DNA of 64,000 nucleotides from Desulforapulum autotrophicum HRM2. GTDB taxonomy: Bacteria > Desulfobacterota > Desulfobacteria > Desulfobacterales > Desulfobacteraceae. Positions 25,790 through 34,324 of this stretch are shown in pieces. The stretch lies in contig NC_012108.1 in assembly GCF_000020365.1 (NCBI RefSeq), forward strand, positions 2,790,001-2,854,000. The letters run 5' to 3'. Each line of letters opens with the position of its first letter. Position 1 is the first letter of the stretch. Both the position numbers and the translations under genes were made by a program. Below the pieces are notes generated by a model. The model did no database searches. It was not told the origin of the DNA and saw nothing but the letters and a program-made list of their open reading frames with translations.

Positions 25790-27487
25790 CTATTGTCCAC
25801 ACTGCAGTTTTTCCACAAGGGTATTGAGTGCAGGTACATTCTCTGTGTCAATGCGCGTTATTCCCTTTTTAAGGGTTGAAACGGCAAGGGGGATGTATTG
25901 AAGAAACCGCTTCTTTTTCTTTACCATGCCAAGGTAGCTGAATGCACCAAGAATTTGAAAATTCCGTGTGATGCAGCAGTGGCGGTAGGATGAGACAAAC
26001 GACGCCCGGTTAATGGCCATCGTGCTTGAAAGGGCTGTAATGCAATAATCCATAATTTCATCCCTTTCTCCATCATCAAGGCCCACATAGGGGTCTATCA
26101 ACAAAGAGGCAAGGTCATATTGAAGGGGGCCTTGCCGTGCCGATTGAAAATCGATAAAAAAGAGTTCATGGTTTTTGACCATGAGGTTCCTTGACTGAAA
26201 ATCCCGATGCATGAGCCCCATGACGCCCCCGTCAAGGGCCTTGTCTGCAAGGTAATTAAATTCAGGCACCAGTAGTTCCATTGGCGGATTTTGGTTCAAG
26301 AAGCCCTTTAAAAATGCTTCAGCAAAGTAGCCACACTCTTTTTCAAGGATAAGATCCTTTGAGTAACAAGGTGTCTGGAAGGCCATTTCCGGCTCAAACC
26401 CCTGGATTCCCCGGGTGGAAAATCCAATGAGACGGTCAACAACCTGAAAATACGAGTGAACCCGTTGGGTACCGTTGGTTTTTGATGCAACCATTGATTC
26501 AAAATGGCAGTCTCCAAGGTCTTCAAGGGCCACAAGACCGGAAAAACGATCCCTTGCGACAATCCCTGGAACTGGAAGATTCCTGGATTTAAGATGATCA
26601 CCCAGGGCCATGAATGAGTCTATTTCACATATATTGTCATTTGTTGAGATGCCGTGGGAACAAATGACAACAGATTTGCCGTTCCAGAAGGCCCTGAACC
26701 ATTTTCGATCTGAACCATCACCACAAATGGGCCGAATCTCAATATCGCGCAGAACGATCCGTCGGCCCGGCGCCTCAAAGGCTTTCAAGGCAAGGTGACA
26801 GAGGGCGACCCGTTCATAGGCCGCGAGTGTTCCGATGTCCTCCCAGAAATGGTTATCCACCACATGGGCCTTGACAAGCGGTCCCTGGTCGGCAAGGCTC
26901 TGGTAGAGATCAATGCTTGAGAACACACTCTTTTCCGGCATATAATCAAAGATTTTTGGGGAGAGTACCTGAATGCCTGTAAAGGCCAGGCAACGGTTCT
27001 CCGGCACGTTCGGCGTTAAACCGTTTTGATTCGAAAAAGCGCAAACAAACCCCTGGGGATCAACCTGGACCCGGTTAAACTCGGCGCGGTCATGGACCAC
27101 AAGGGTTACAGGCCAGTTGCCTGCCAGGTGAAACTGCCAAACCGATTCAAGGTCAATGTCCGTTGCAATGTCGGCGTTGATCACCATGAAATCCGATGAT
27201 CCCATGAAGGTCTTGACATTTTTGATGGCACCGCCCGTGTCAAGTATCCGGGATTCATGGATGGTCTGGACCGGGATGGAAAATCCTGCCTGGTCAATGT
27301 AGGCCTCAATCTGTCCGTTAAGATGGTGGGTGTTGACAAAAATCTCGGTGCATCCGATCTGGATCAACCGTTTAATGGTAATACCAAGAATCGTTGTCCC
27401 GGCAAGGGTGAACAGCGGCTTGGGCCTTGTTTTCGTGTAGGGCAGAAGCCGTGTTCCAAATCCAGCAGCAAGAATCAGCGCTTTCAT
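25790..27487 (-). CDS. Fused MurU-like nucleotidyltransferase and AmgK-like sugar kinase
   Basis: 565 aa, two enzymes in one chain. Residues 1-235 are a sugar-phosphate nucleotidyltransferase: LAAGFGTRLLPYTKTRPKPL and NADIATDIDL, closest in pattern to MurU (MurNAc-1-P uridylyltransferase). Residues about 250-555 are an aminoglycoside-phosphotransferase-fold kinase like AmgK (anomeric MurNAc/GlcNAc kinase): LMHRDFQSRNLMV holds the catalytic Asp and Asn, and FIDFQSARQGPLQYDLASL the metal Asp. AmgK and MurU act in sequence in peptidoglycan sugar recycling, MurNAc to UDP-MurNAc. The gene overlaps the plsB stop by 4 bp. The sugar specificity is inferred. Confidence 0.82.
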   Translation of the reverse strand: MKALILAAGFGTRLLPYTKTRPKPLFTLAGTTILGITIKRLIQIGCTEIFVNTHHLNGQIEAYIDQAGFSIPVQTIHESRILDTGGAIKNVKTFMGSSDFMVINADIATDIDLESVWQFHLAGNWPVTLVVHDRAEFNRVQVDPQGFVCAFSNQNGLTPNVPENRCLAFTGIQVLSPKIFDYMPEKSVFSSIDLYQSLADQGPLVKAHVVDNHFWEDIGTLAAYERVALCHLALKAFEAPGRRIVLRDIEIRPICGDGSDRKWFRAFWNGKSVVICSHGISTNDNICEIDSFMALGDHLKSRNLPVPGIVARDRFSGLVALEDLGDCHFESMVASKTNGTQRVHSYFQVVDRLIGFSTRGIQGFEPEMAFQTPCYSKDLILEKECGYFAEAFLKGFLNQNPPMELLVPEFNYLADKALDGGVMGLMHRDFQSRNLMVKNHELFFIDFQSARQGPLQYDLASLLIDPYVGLDDGERDEIMDYCITALSSTMAINRASFVSSYRHCCITRNFQILGAFSYLGMVKKKKRFLQYIPLAVSTLKKGITRIDTENVPALNTLVEKLQCGQ

Positions 27488-30198
27488 GGCCGGTTCACCG
27501 CTGCAAGATCCAGAAGCGGGTCAATGATTTTTGTGTATCCTTTGATTAGTTCAAGGTCTTCCGAACCGCTGATACCCTTGTTTGACAGGCAGTTGCAGGC
27601 GTTGATGTAGTTGATCTTGGACAAAGATTCCTTGAGAACGATATCCTGGCGTTTGTACATCTTTACGCCTAAAGCCTGTATTTTTTTGATCCGTTCTTTT
27701 TCATCAAATTTGTCTGCTGGATGGGTTTCAAAGAACAGCAGGGCCACCTTGTAGGATTCAAGAAAAGGATTGATCAGGCTGGAAAAAAGTTTCAGCTTTC
27801 TAAATCCTTCGCTTGTAATATTATAGGTGTCGGGCATCAGAGGATTGGGAACCATGATCCCCTGTTCAACAAAGGCCTTGAGGCAGCGGTCAATATGCTC
27901 CTGGCAGCTCATTTCCTCATCAAACGAGAACTCGTCGACAAAAAAATCCTGGAGAAAGGCATAGGTTGCAGAGAGGTCCTGGGATGAAAATTGAAAGGTG
28001 TCTGTTCTTAGAATAGAAATGGCCGTATAGGCCGCCGGGACAAAGAAAGAAATGGCATTGTTCTTATAGTAGTCAAGGATGGGGCGTTTGTTGTCCTTGA
28101 CGATAAACCGAGTGGTGTCAGTGATTTCAGGATCTGATTCGTCGGCAAGCTCTATGAACTTGCGTGCCACAAAGTTGTGGATCACATGGTGAAAGGCAAG
28201 ATCCGCGTCCATGGTCAACGTGTCAGAAAGCTCGGCACCAAAAAAATTCAACAGGCCCATGTAAACCTCTGTCCGGGACATCAGATCCCGGTAGGAAAAA
28301 CGATTTCCCGGAGAGTTGAGAACACAGTTTGCCATGATGCCGTGGGGGGTAACAATGGCAATGGAGTTGATGGCATTGATCAGTTTATACCCCATGCCCT
28401 GGCAGATGCGCCGCTGGTTTTCCTCGTCCAGCCTGAAACCTGGGGCCTTCCCCTGGATGGAATTTTCTTTGTAATCATGGGTTTTTACTGGGACGGTCTC
28501 CAAAGAAATTGTTTCCTGGATATAGCGCTGAAGGGAAATGGGTTCGTCAAAATTGATATAGACTTTTCCATATTTCTTCTTGAGGAACCGGCGTGCTTTG
28601 ATGAGCTGGGAGAGATTTTCCGGATTTTTTTTGCCACCTTCAATCTCGTGGAGGTAGGAGTCCTCTTCAAGTACACGGTCGTACCCCACATAAATAGGAA
28701 CAAACAGCAGATCTTCACACGCCCTGTTCTGCTGGGCCTTGACAAGTATGGACAGAAAGCCAAGCCTGGGTGATAAAAGTTTTCCTGACCGGGATCTTCC
28801 ACCTTCAATAAAGCATTCAAGGTTGAACCCTTCGGAGAGCAATTTTTCAATATAGGCTGAAAAAATCCTTGAGTAGAGTACCGCACCCTTGAAGGTTCGC
28901 CTGAGAAAAAAAGCACCACCACCCCGGAAAATGGGGCCAAGGGGCCAGAATGACAGGTTGTTACCGGCGGCGACATGGGGGCAGGGCATGGATTTTTTGA
29001 ACATCACATAGGAGAGCAATAGATAATCCAGATGGCTCTTATGACAGGGCACCAAAATCAGGGGCGCCTTTTGGGAGGCTTCTTTTACCCTGTCCAGCCC
29101 ATCCTGGTCAATGACTAGCCCCTCAAAAATGTGCTTAAAGGCCCAGGTCAAAATCCTTTCAAACATGTAGATGGTGTTCAAACTATAGTTTGCGGCAATC
29201 TCTTCAAGGTATTCAGTGGCCCGTTTTCTTGTCTTAAAAAGGGGTTCACCCTTTGATTTTGCATGCACCTTCATGAACTCCTGAAGGGCTTTGCCGGTAA
29301 GAATATCCTCAAAAAGCTCATCCCGGGTTTTAAGAACAGGTCCTGTGACGCATCTTTTTTGACGGTTGAGAATATCCAAAAGGTGATTACGCAGAAAATG
29401 GGCCTGGAACTGGGTTTCAAGTTCACTGATGGTGGGGTCTGCCAGGAAAGTTTTTAAATTTACCGGGTCTGAAATTTCAATACTGATCTTTTCAGGACGT
29501 TTGATCAATGCCACAAGCCGACGAAGTTTTCCGGGCTTTTCGTTGCTGCCAAGGAAAATATCAAACAGGGTCGGAATACTCCTGACCGGTTTTGAGGAAA
29601 AGACTATAGTGTGGGGAACGAAAAAGATGGGTCTTTCGCTGTTTTTTTGAAGCGTGATCAAGTAATGGAGCGGGTCGGGTTTCGACTTGACAAATCTCTG
29701 GTAAAAGGCATCACTCTCCACAAGATACAAGAATCCAGTACGTCCCTTGGAAAGCTCAGTTGTAATATATTCACTGTAGAAGGGGTCCTTGAACTTGAAG
29801 TGATGGAAAAAGTACACCACCTGGCAGGCGATTATCCTTGCCACCTGTTTCAAAGAGATGAAGGGCAAAAAACCCATGTCCATGCCAATTTCAGGGTAGG
29901 GGAGACCTTTTTTTTTCATGACCCAGTTAAGGTAGAGGAATTCAAAAAGATTTTTGTATTTTACCGAATAGACAACCATTCCTTGTTCATTGAGCCGGTA
30001 TAGTTTCTTCTGCCGTTGAGGGTCAAAGTGAATCCTGGAAAAGACTTTTTCTAAAATTGAAGCAATCACTGGGCTGCCCATGCCCGGGTAAAAACAAGAA
30101 AAATGGTCGTTCCGTCTGTCAAGAAAAGTTGATATGCGATTGATCAAAGAGTCATTAACACGGGTTATGGTGTGGATCAGGTGGGTGACAAATTTCAT
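27484..30198 (-). CDS. plsB: Glycerol-3-phosphate 1-O-acyltransferase PlsB
   Basis: 904 aa, slightly longer than typical PlsB (about 800). It acylates glycerol-3-phosphate at the inner membrane, the first step of phospholipid synthesis. Acyltransferase motifs lie in order from about 380: VPCHKSHLDYLLLS (HxxxxD), GPIFRGGGAFFLRR, FIEGGRSRSGK and the VPIYVGYDRV block. The open frame extends to 30261, but GAGGAA is correctly placed for the ATG at 30198. It overlaps the AmgK-MurU gene by 4 bp, so lipid and cell-wall genes are translated together. Confidence 0.93.
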   Translation of the reverse strand: MKFVTHLIHTITRVNDSLINRISTFLDRRNDHFSCFYPGMGSPVIASILEKVFSRIHFDPQRQKKLYRLNEQGMVVYSVKYKNLFEFLYLNWVMKKKGLPYPEIGMDMGFLPFISLKQVARIIACQVVYFFHHFKFKDPFYSEYITTELSKGRTGFLYLVESDAFYQRFVKSKPDPLHYLITLQKNSERPIFFVPHTIVFSSKPVRSIPTLFDIFLGSNEKPGKLRRLVALIKRPEKISIEISDPVNLKTFLADPTISELETQFQAHFLRNHLLDILNRQKRCVTGPVLKTRDELFEDILTGKALQEFMKVHAKSKGEPLFKTRKRATEYLEEIAANYSLNTIYMFERILTWAFKHIFEGLVIDQDGLDRVKEASQKAPLILVPCHKSHLDYLLLSYVMFKKSMPCPHVAAGNNLSFWPLGPIFRGGGAFFLRRTFKGAVLYSRIFSAYIEKLLSEGFNLECFIEGGRSRSGKLLSPRLGFLSILVKAQQNRACEDLLFVPIYVGYDRVLEEDSYLHEIEGGKKNPENLSQLIKARRFLKKKYGKVYINFDEPISLQRYIQETISLETVPVKTHDYKENSIQGKAPGFRLDEENQRRICQGMGYKLINAINSIAIVTPHGIMANCVLNSPGNRFSYRDLMSRTEVYMGLLNFFGAELSDTLTMDADLAFHHVIHNFVARKFIELADESDPEITDTTRFIVKDNKRPILDYYKNNAISFFVPAAYTAISILRTDTFQFSSQDLSATYAFLQDFFVDEFSFDEEMSCQEHIDRCLKAFVEQGIMVPNPLMPDTYNITSEGFRKLKLFSSLINPFLESYKVALLFFETHPADKFDEKERIKKIQALGVKMYKRQDIVLKESLSKINYINACNCLSNKGISGSEDLELIKGYTKIIDPLLDLAAVNRP

Positions 30199-30425
30199 CT
30201 TTATTTCCTCTATATAACAGCATAAAATCCTATTTTTACCAGAGGTGGTTTTTGAAGGCAACAGAATAGTTTTCCTTTAAAAATTGCCTTGATTTACTCT
30301 GTGCCATATGATAGTTGGTGACACTGTTAAAAGATACGCCAGTGGATATACGGCTGATATACCATTTTAAATGATGATGTAAGTATTAACAGGTAAATTT
30401 AATAAAGCGATAAGGAGAACAGGTT

Positions 30426-30683
30426 ATGAAAACATTGATTGGCGGTGCTATTGCAGTCCTTCTTGGCATTATTGGCATAGCAGTATGGTTTGGTGCATTT
30501 CTGCAGCTTTTAGCCGGGGCTCTGCCTCCCATTCTTCTACTCGGTGGCGGACTGGCCCTTTATCTCGGGTTTGACGAACTGAAAGATTCATGGAAGAAAG
30601 ACGAGGGTGTTGATGCACCGGAAAAAGATGACAAGCAGAAAATCGAAGCGCTTGAAAAAGAGCTTGCCGCGCTGAAAAAATAA
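30426..30683 (+). CDS. Small membrane protein with coiled-coil tail
   Basis: 85 aa. Two hydrophobic stretches (about 3-24 and 27-47) are followed by a charged, Lys/Glu-rich helical tail ending EALEKELAALKK, a likely short coiled coil. I do not recognise a family. AAGGAGAA before the ATG and a strong terminator after the stop (30712-30742) support a real single-gene unit. Both neighbouring units are on the minus strand. Confidence 0.65.
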   Translation: MKTLIGGAIAVLLGIIGIAVWFGAFLQLLAGALPPILLLGGGLALYLGFDELKDSWKKDEGVDAPEKDDKQKIEALEKELAALKK

Positions 30684-30711
30684 TTTTGATTCTTGACGTT
30701 GAATTACCGGA

Positions 30712-30742
30712 AAAAGAACCAGCCCCCTGGGCTGGTTCTTTT
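30712..30742. terminator. Bidirectional intrinsic terminator
   Basis: A 14 bp perfect stem (AAAAGAACCAGCCC / GGGCTGGTTCTTTT) closes a 3 nt loop, with A and T runs built into the arms so that it reads as a rho-independent terminator from both sides. It lies between the facing stops of the small membrane protein gene and the RNase H gene. Confidence 0.85.
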
Positions 30743-30777
30743 CCAACACCGTATATGCTTCAGGCTCGAGCTTAAGG

Positions 30778-31482
30778 TCACCCGGAAAACTTTTTAACCC
30801 CCGCAGTTGCAAGTGCATCGGCTCGCTCGTTTCCCTGAACCCCTGAATGTCCCTTTACCTTTACCAGCCTCAACTGTTTAAATCGCCCCATCAACTTCCG
30901 GATACCAAGGATCAATTCCTGGTTCATAGCAGGTTTCCACCCCTTCACCAGAACACCGATGCAATAGGTGGAGTCCGTATGGATCTCAATGGGAAGATCT
31001 GTTCGCTTGAGCAATTCCAGACCACGTTTTATGGCGTTTAATTCAGCCACGTTATTTGTTGCCCTGCCAATGGATTCGCTGATCTCTCTTTTATGGTCGC
31101 CGTACAGAAGAACCACACCCAGTCCTGCAGGGCCGGGATTCCCCGAAGAGGCGCCGTCGGTATATATCTGGATAACGCCCTGGGGCGGCATGGGAATTAA
31201 AGGGTGGGGCGATTCTTCTTTCCGGGGCAGAAAAGATCTTGGTCCCTCTTGTTTTTTAGCCCGGTCAGGGACGATTTTTTTTGACAGTGCAAGACTTTCA
31301 GGCCCCAAACTTTCAGGTTTTACCCTGTAGACATATTCCTGGTCAAGGCTGTACCTGATCTCAACCTTTCCCTGGTCTACAGCAAGGTCGCCACCCTCTA
31401 AAACCGCAGCCCACACCTTGTTGTTCTTGAAACTCATCCGTTTCCAGGACCCCTTGGCCGTATCCGGTCTATTCTTACCCAT
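30778..31482 (-). CDS. Ribonuclease HI with N-terminal extension
   Basis: 234 aa. The C-terminal 140 residues are RNase HI with all four carboxylates: YTDGASSGNPG (Asp), NNVAELNAIKRG (Glu), IHTDSTYCI (Asp) and GNERADALA (Asp). It cleaves RNA in RNA-DNA hybrids. The first ~95 residues hold a small separate region (KVWAAVLEGGDLAVDQGKVE) and a Pro/Arg/Lys linker, longer than in E. coli RnhA (155 aa) and of unknown role. The ATG at 31482 overlaps the NamZ stop by a few bases; the frame stays open upstream but only inside namZ. Confidence 0.85.
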   Translation of the reverse strand: MGKNRPDTAKGSWKRMSFKNNKVWAAVLEGGDLAVDQGKVEIRYSLDQEYVYRVKPESLGPESLALSKKIVPDRAKKQEGPRSFLPRKEESPHPLIPMPPQGVIQIYTDGASSGNPGPAGLGVVLLYGDHKREISESIGRATNNVAELNAIKRGLELLKRTDLPIEIHTDSTYCIGVLVKGWKPAMNQELILGIRKLMGRFKQLRLVKVKGHSGVQGNERADALATAGVKKFSG

Positions 31483-32647
31483 AGAGCCAGAACTCCCTTG
31501 ACATGGCCTTGAATTCGGCCTCCTCTTTTTTCCAATCATCTGCAATGGCATGGATATCGTCCATGTTTTCGATTCGATCCGCAAGTGTCTGACTGCCAAG
31601 AATGAGATCAATGGGTCGCCGTTTAAACTCATACTCATAGGGAGGCGATTTCCACTGGAATTCATCCGGCCACAAGCGAATCATGGCCTGAAGAAGTATC
31701 AGACTGGTTCGATAGGGTTTGTAGGCCCCTGAGGTTACATGGATCTGGAATCCCCGGCAGACCTGGTTTTGCCATTTTCCGGAACAGGGTTGAAAACAGA
31801 CAGGCCTTAGTATCGCTCCAAGAATTTTACCTTTGACCTGTTCAAGGACCTTCCCGGGTTCCACAAAGGGTGCCCCAAACAGCTCAAAGGGCTGGGTGGT
31901 TCCCCTTCCTTCGCTGATGTTTGTTCCCTCAAAAATAACCTGGCCCGGATAGACAGCGGCTGAACTTGGTGTCGGCAGGTTGGGAGAGGGAGCGATCCAG
32001 GGAAGCCCTGTTGATTCAAACCCCATGTCCCGGCGCCAATTCGTCATGGGAACCACCTTGAGATCCGCCCCGATGCCACTGACTTTATTAAACAAAAGAG
32101 CAATCTCACCCACGGTCAGGCCATGGCGCATGGGAAGCGCATACCTTCCCACAAACGAACGGCAGTTTTTTTCAAGCAGATTCCCCTCGACCTCAACGCC
32201 CCCCAGGGGATTGGGTCTGTCAAGGAGGATGACCGATTTTCCATAAAGGGCTGCAGCTTCAAGGCAATAGGAAATGGTATAGATGAAGGTGTAAACCCGG
32301 GTTCCCACATCCTGGATGTCAATCATGAGCAGATCAATGTGGTCCATCATACCTTGATCAGGTTTCCGGGTTGTACTGTACAGGCTGAACACGGGAATAC
32401 CGAATTCGGAATCAATGGTGTGGTCGGACTCGACCATGTTGTCCTGCTTTTCTGCATAAAATCCGTGCTGGGGTGAAAACAGGGCCGTAAGCTGCCCCGG
32501 ATAAAGGCGGTTAATGAGGTCTACCCCATGGTTCAATCGGCTGTCCACTGAAGCCGGGTTGGCCAGAAGGCCTATTCGGCATCCCCTGGGCAGATCAAGG
32601 GGGTGTCGGCAAAGGCTTTCAAGCCCTGTCAGGGTAACGGGTTTCAT
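31475..32647 (-). CDS. DUF1343 exo-beta-N-acetylmuramidase (NamZ-like)
   Basis: 390 aa. DUF1343 signatures: IGLLANPASVD, LFSPQHGFYAEKQDNM, IDIQDVGTRVYTFIYT, LDRPNPLGG and FEGTNISEGRGTT. The characterised member, NamZ of Bacillus subtilis, releases MurNAc from the non-reducing end of peptidoglycan glycans. No signal peptide is seen after the chosen start (AGGAGG before the ATG at 32647), so it may act in the cytoplasm or be exported by another route. It overlaps the RNase H start. The AmgK-MurU fusion lies about 4 kb downstream on the same strand and would use the MurNAc product. Confidence 0.85.
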   Translation of the reverse strand: MKPVTLTGLESLCRHPLDLPRGCRIGLLANPASVDSRLNHGVDLINRLYPGQLTALFSPQHGFYAEKQDNMVESDHTIDSEFGIPVFSLYSTTRKPDQGMMDHIDLLMIDIQDVGTRVYTFIYTISYCLEAAALYGKSVILLDRPNPLGGVEVEGNLLEKNCRSFVGRYALPMRHGLTVGEIALLFNKVSGIGADLKVVPMTNWRRDMGFESTGLPWIAPSPNLPTPSSAAVYPGQVIFEGTNISEGRGTTQPFELFGAPFVEPGKVLEQVKGKILGAILRPVCFQPCSGKWQNQVCRGFQIHVTSGAYKPYRTSLILLQAMIRLWPDEFQWKSPPYEYEFKRRPIDLILGSQTLADRIENMDDIHAIADDWKKEEAEFKAMSREFWLYG

Positions 32648-32759
32648 TTGTGTCCTCCTGTTGTATTTGCGGTCCTTAGCCACCCCATGGGTCAGCCTGT
32701 GTCACCATCGGTCTTTTACCCAGACACGGGTTTTGGTCAGCCACTATTTACCATAAAAG

Positions 32760-32788
32760 TTGACAAAACATCAAATTCAAACTACTAA
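32760..32788 (+). promoter_or_regulatory. Possible promoter for hisC with a long leader
   Basis: A perfect TTGACA (32760-32765) is followed after 17 bp by a weak TACTAA (32783-32788). If used, the structured region and repeats would form a roughly 420 nt leader for hisC. The -10 matches poorly, so this is tentative. Confidence 0.3.
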
Positions 32789-32790
32789 CC

Positions 32791-32850
32791 GCCATGACCG
32801 GAGCAGGGTATCTGCCCTGGACACAACGAAGCAGGAAACTCGACAGTAGT
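32791..32850 (+). repeat. Dispersed repeat, diverged copy R0 (left part)
   Basis: CCGGAGC, GGTATC, ACACAACGAA and GAAAC occur in the same order and spacing as in copies R1-R3. The unit stops here, and its likely right end (GCGAGTTTCATATA, up to 33012) lies beyond the 140 nt structured segment, as if that segment had been inserted. Confidence 0.5.
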
Positions 32851-32851
32851 A

Positions 32852-32991
32852 GGCCGGTGGGAACGGGTGTTGCCCTGAACGGGTTAAATGGCAACGGTGG
32901 ACACGAGGTCCAATGAGTTGCCATTTCCCTCGGAGCAGGCCATGGACGGCCTGCGAGAATGAGTGAAGGGCAACACCCGTTTCCGCCGGCC
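32852..32991 (+). ncRNA. Candidate structured RNA or inserted element: 25 bp stem closing a three-way junction
   Basis: P1 pairs 32852-32876 with 32967-32991 over 25 bp without a gap; the only two non-Watson-Crick pairs are G-U (32858-32985 and 32861-32982). Inside, P2 pairs 32886-32895 with 32917-32926 (10 bp), topped by a 5 bp hairpin 32898-32902/32908-32912. P3 pairs 32929-32931 with 32955-32957 and 32935-32941 with 32948-32954, leaving a 3 nt bulge. Junction strands are GAACGGGTT, CC and AATGAGTGA. It could be a cis-acting RNA before hisC, a small RNA or a MITE-like element with 25 bp terminal inverted repeats. Strand is given for the hisC direction only. Confidence 0.55.
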
Positions 32992-33003
32992 GGTCGAAGC
33001 GAG

Positions 33004-33100
33004 TTTCATATAACCGGCATGGCCGGAGCGAGGTATGGCTCCGGCCTCAACGAATTTTGAAACACCTTCATTGACAATGCTTTGGCGAGTGTTTCATATA
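33004..33100 (+). repeat. Dispersed repeat, copy R1
   Basis: The unit is bounded by TTTCATATA at both ends and contains ACCGGCATGGCCGGAGC, GAGGTAT, CTCCGGCC and CAACGAA, then TGAAACACC. It holds a perfect TTGACA at 33071-33076, 18 bp before CATATA at 33095-33100, so it may carry a promoter pointing at hisC. It is followed directly by R2, sharing the TTTCATATA. Confidence 0.85.
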
Positions 33101-33195
33101 AAAACCGGCACGGCCGGAGCGAGGTATCTTCACCGGCCACAACGAATGATGAAACGCCTCTGTTTACAATGCTTCGGTGAGTGTTTCATATAAAA
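33092..33195 (+). repeat. Dispersed repeat, copy R2, next to the hisC start
   Basis: Same order of blocks as R1: ACCGGCACGGCCGGAGC, GAGGTATC, ACCGGCCACAACGAA, TGAAACGCC, ATGCTTCGGTGAGTG and TTTCATATAAAA. It ends 5 bp before the hisC ribosome-binding site (AAGGAG). Confidence 0.85.
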
Positions 33196-33217
33196 TTTAA
33201 GGAGACAACCAAAACCC

Positions 33218-34324
33218 ATGATACTTAAGATACCTGAAAAACTGCTGTCCATAGCCCCCTACGAGCCGGGAAAACCCATTGACGAGATCGAACGTGAATA
33301 TGGGATTCAAAAAAGCGTTAAGCTTGCCTCAAACGAAAACCCCCTTGGCCCATCCCCCCTGGCCGTTGAGGCGGTCAAACAAAGCCTTAGTGAAATGCAT
33401 CGATATCCAGACGGCTCCTGGCACCGGCTGAGACAGAAGATTGCAGAAAAGTTCAAGGTGGATCCCGAAACAGTCATCATTGGTAACGGCTCCGACGACA
33501 TAATAGCCCTTTTATGCCATGGTTTTCTCTCAACCAACGACAATGCCGTGATGCCGTTTCCTTCGTTTCTCATGTACGACATATCGGTCAGGGCCGCAGG
33601 TGCCACCCCTGTGAGGGTACCCCTTGACAACCTTGCCATTGACCTTGACGCCGTTGCAGAAGCTGTTGACAGCAATACCCGCATGGTCTTTCTAACCAAC
33701 CCGAACAATCCAACGGCAAGTCATTTCTCAAGCAACGACTTTCAGCGGTTTATCAAAAAAATACCCCAGGACCTCCTGGTGGTGGTTGATGAGGCATACA
33801 TTGAGTTTGTCCGGGATCCGGATACTTTTAACGCCCTTGACAACCCTTTGTCCGATCCCAGGATCGTATCGTTGAGAACCTTTTCAAAGGTGTATGGACT
33901 TGCCGGTTTCAGGGTCGGATACGGTATCATGGACAAATCCGTAGCCAACATCCTTCACAGGGTCAGGCAACCCTTTAACGTCAACTCCCTTGCCCAGGTG
34001 GCAGCTGCCGCAGCCATGGATGACGTTGACTTTTTAAACACGAGCATTCGAGTGATGCACCAGGGGGTAGATTTTCTAAGGGCTGAACTATCGGCCATGG
34101 GCCTTACGACCCATCCCACCCAGACCAATTTTTTCCTGGTGGATGTGGCACAGGACGCCCGTCAAGTGTTCCAGGCACTTCTCAGACAGGGCATTATCGT
34201 CAGGGCAATGAACGCATATGGATTTGACACCTGCCTGAGGGTCAATGCCGGGACTGAGTCGGAAAACAGGGCCTTTATCCAGGCGCTGAAAAAAGTCCTT
34301 GCCGGGGGGAGCCCAAAAGAATGA
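33218..34324 (+). CDS. hisC: Histidinol-phosphate aminotransferase
   Basis: 368 aa, fold-type I PLP aminotransferase of histidine synthesis. Typical blocks: KLASNENPLGPSPLAVEA near residue 35, IIGNGSDDII, NPNNPTAS, VVVDEAYIEF, and the PLP Lys in LRTFSKVYGLAGFRVGYG. The Arg binding the substrate carboxylate is near the end (LRVNAGTESENRAFI). GGAG precedes the ATG. The cmk start overlaps its stop by 4 bp (ATGA). Other his genes are not in the window. The unusual leader is described separately. Confidence 0.95.
   Translation: MILKIPEKLLSIAPYEPGKPIDEIEREYGIQKSVKLASNENPLGPSPLAVEAVKQSLSEMHRYPDGSWHRLRQKIAEKFKVDPETVIIGNGSDDIIALLCHGFLSTNDNAVMPFPSFLMYDISVRAAGATPVRVPLDNLAIDLDAVAEAVDSNTRMVFLTNPNNPTASHFSSNDFQRFIKKIPQDLLVVVDEAYIEFVRDPDTFNALDNPLSDPRIVSLRTFSKVYGLAGFRVGYGIMDKSVANILHRVRQPFNVNSLAQVAAAAAMDDVDFLNTSIRVMHQGVDFLRAELSAMGLTTHPTQTNFFLVDVAQDARQVFQALLRQGIIVRAMNAYGFDTCLRVNAGTESENRAFIQALKKVLAGGSPKE

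Larger units (their letters stand above)
32648..33217. other. 570 bp non-coding region before hisC, packed with repeats and structure
   Basis: No credible gene is present. From left to right it holds a possible promoter (TTGACA 32760-32765), a diverged repeat copy split in two (32791-32850 and 32992-33012), a 140 nt three-way-junction segment (32852-32991) and two tandem repeat copies (33004-33195). The last copy ends 5 bp before the hisC ribosome site. Confidence 0.85.

Noticed and set aside
33004-33195. CRISPR array
   Set aside because: There are only two long tandem units that are conserved along their whole length, with no short repeats and unique spacers, and no cas genes.
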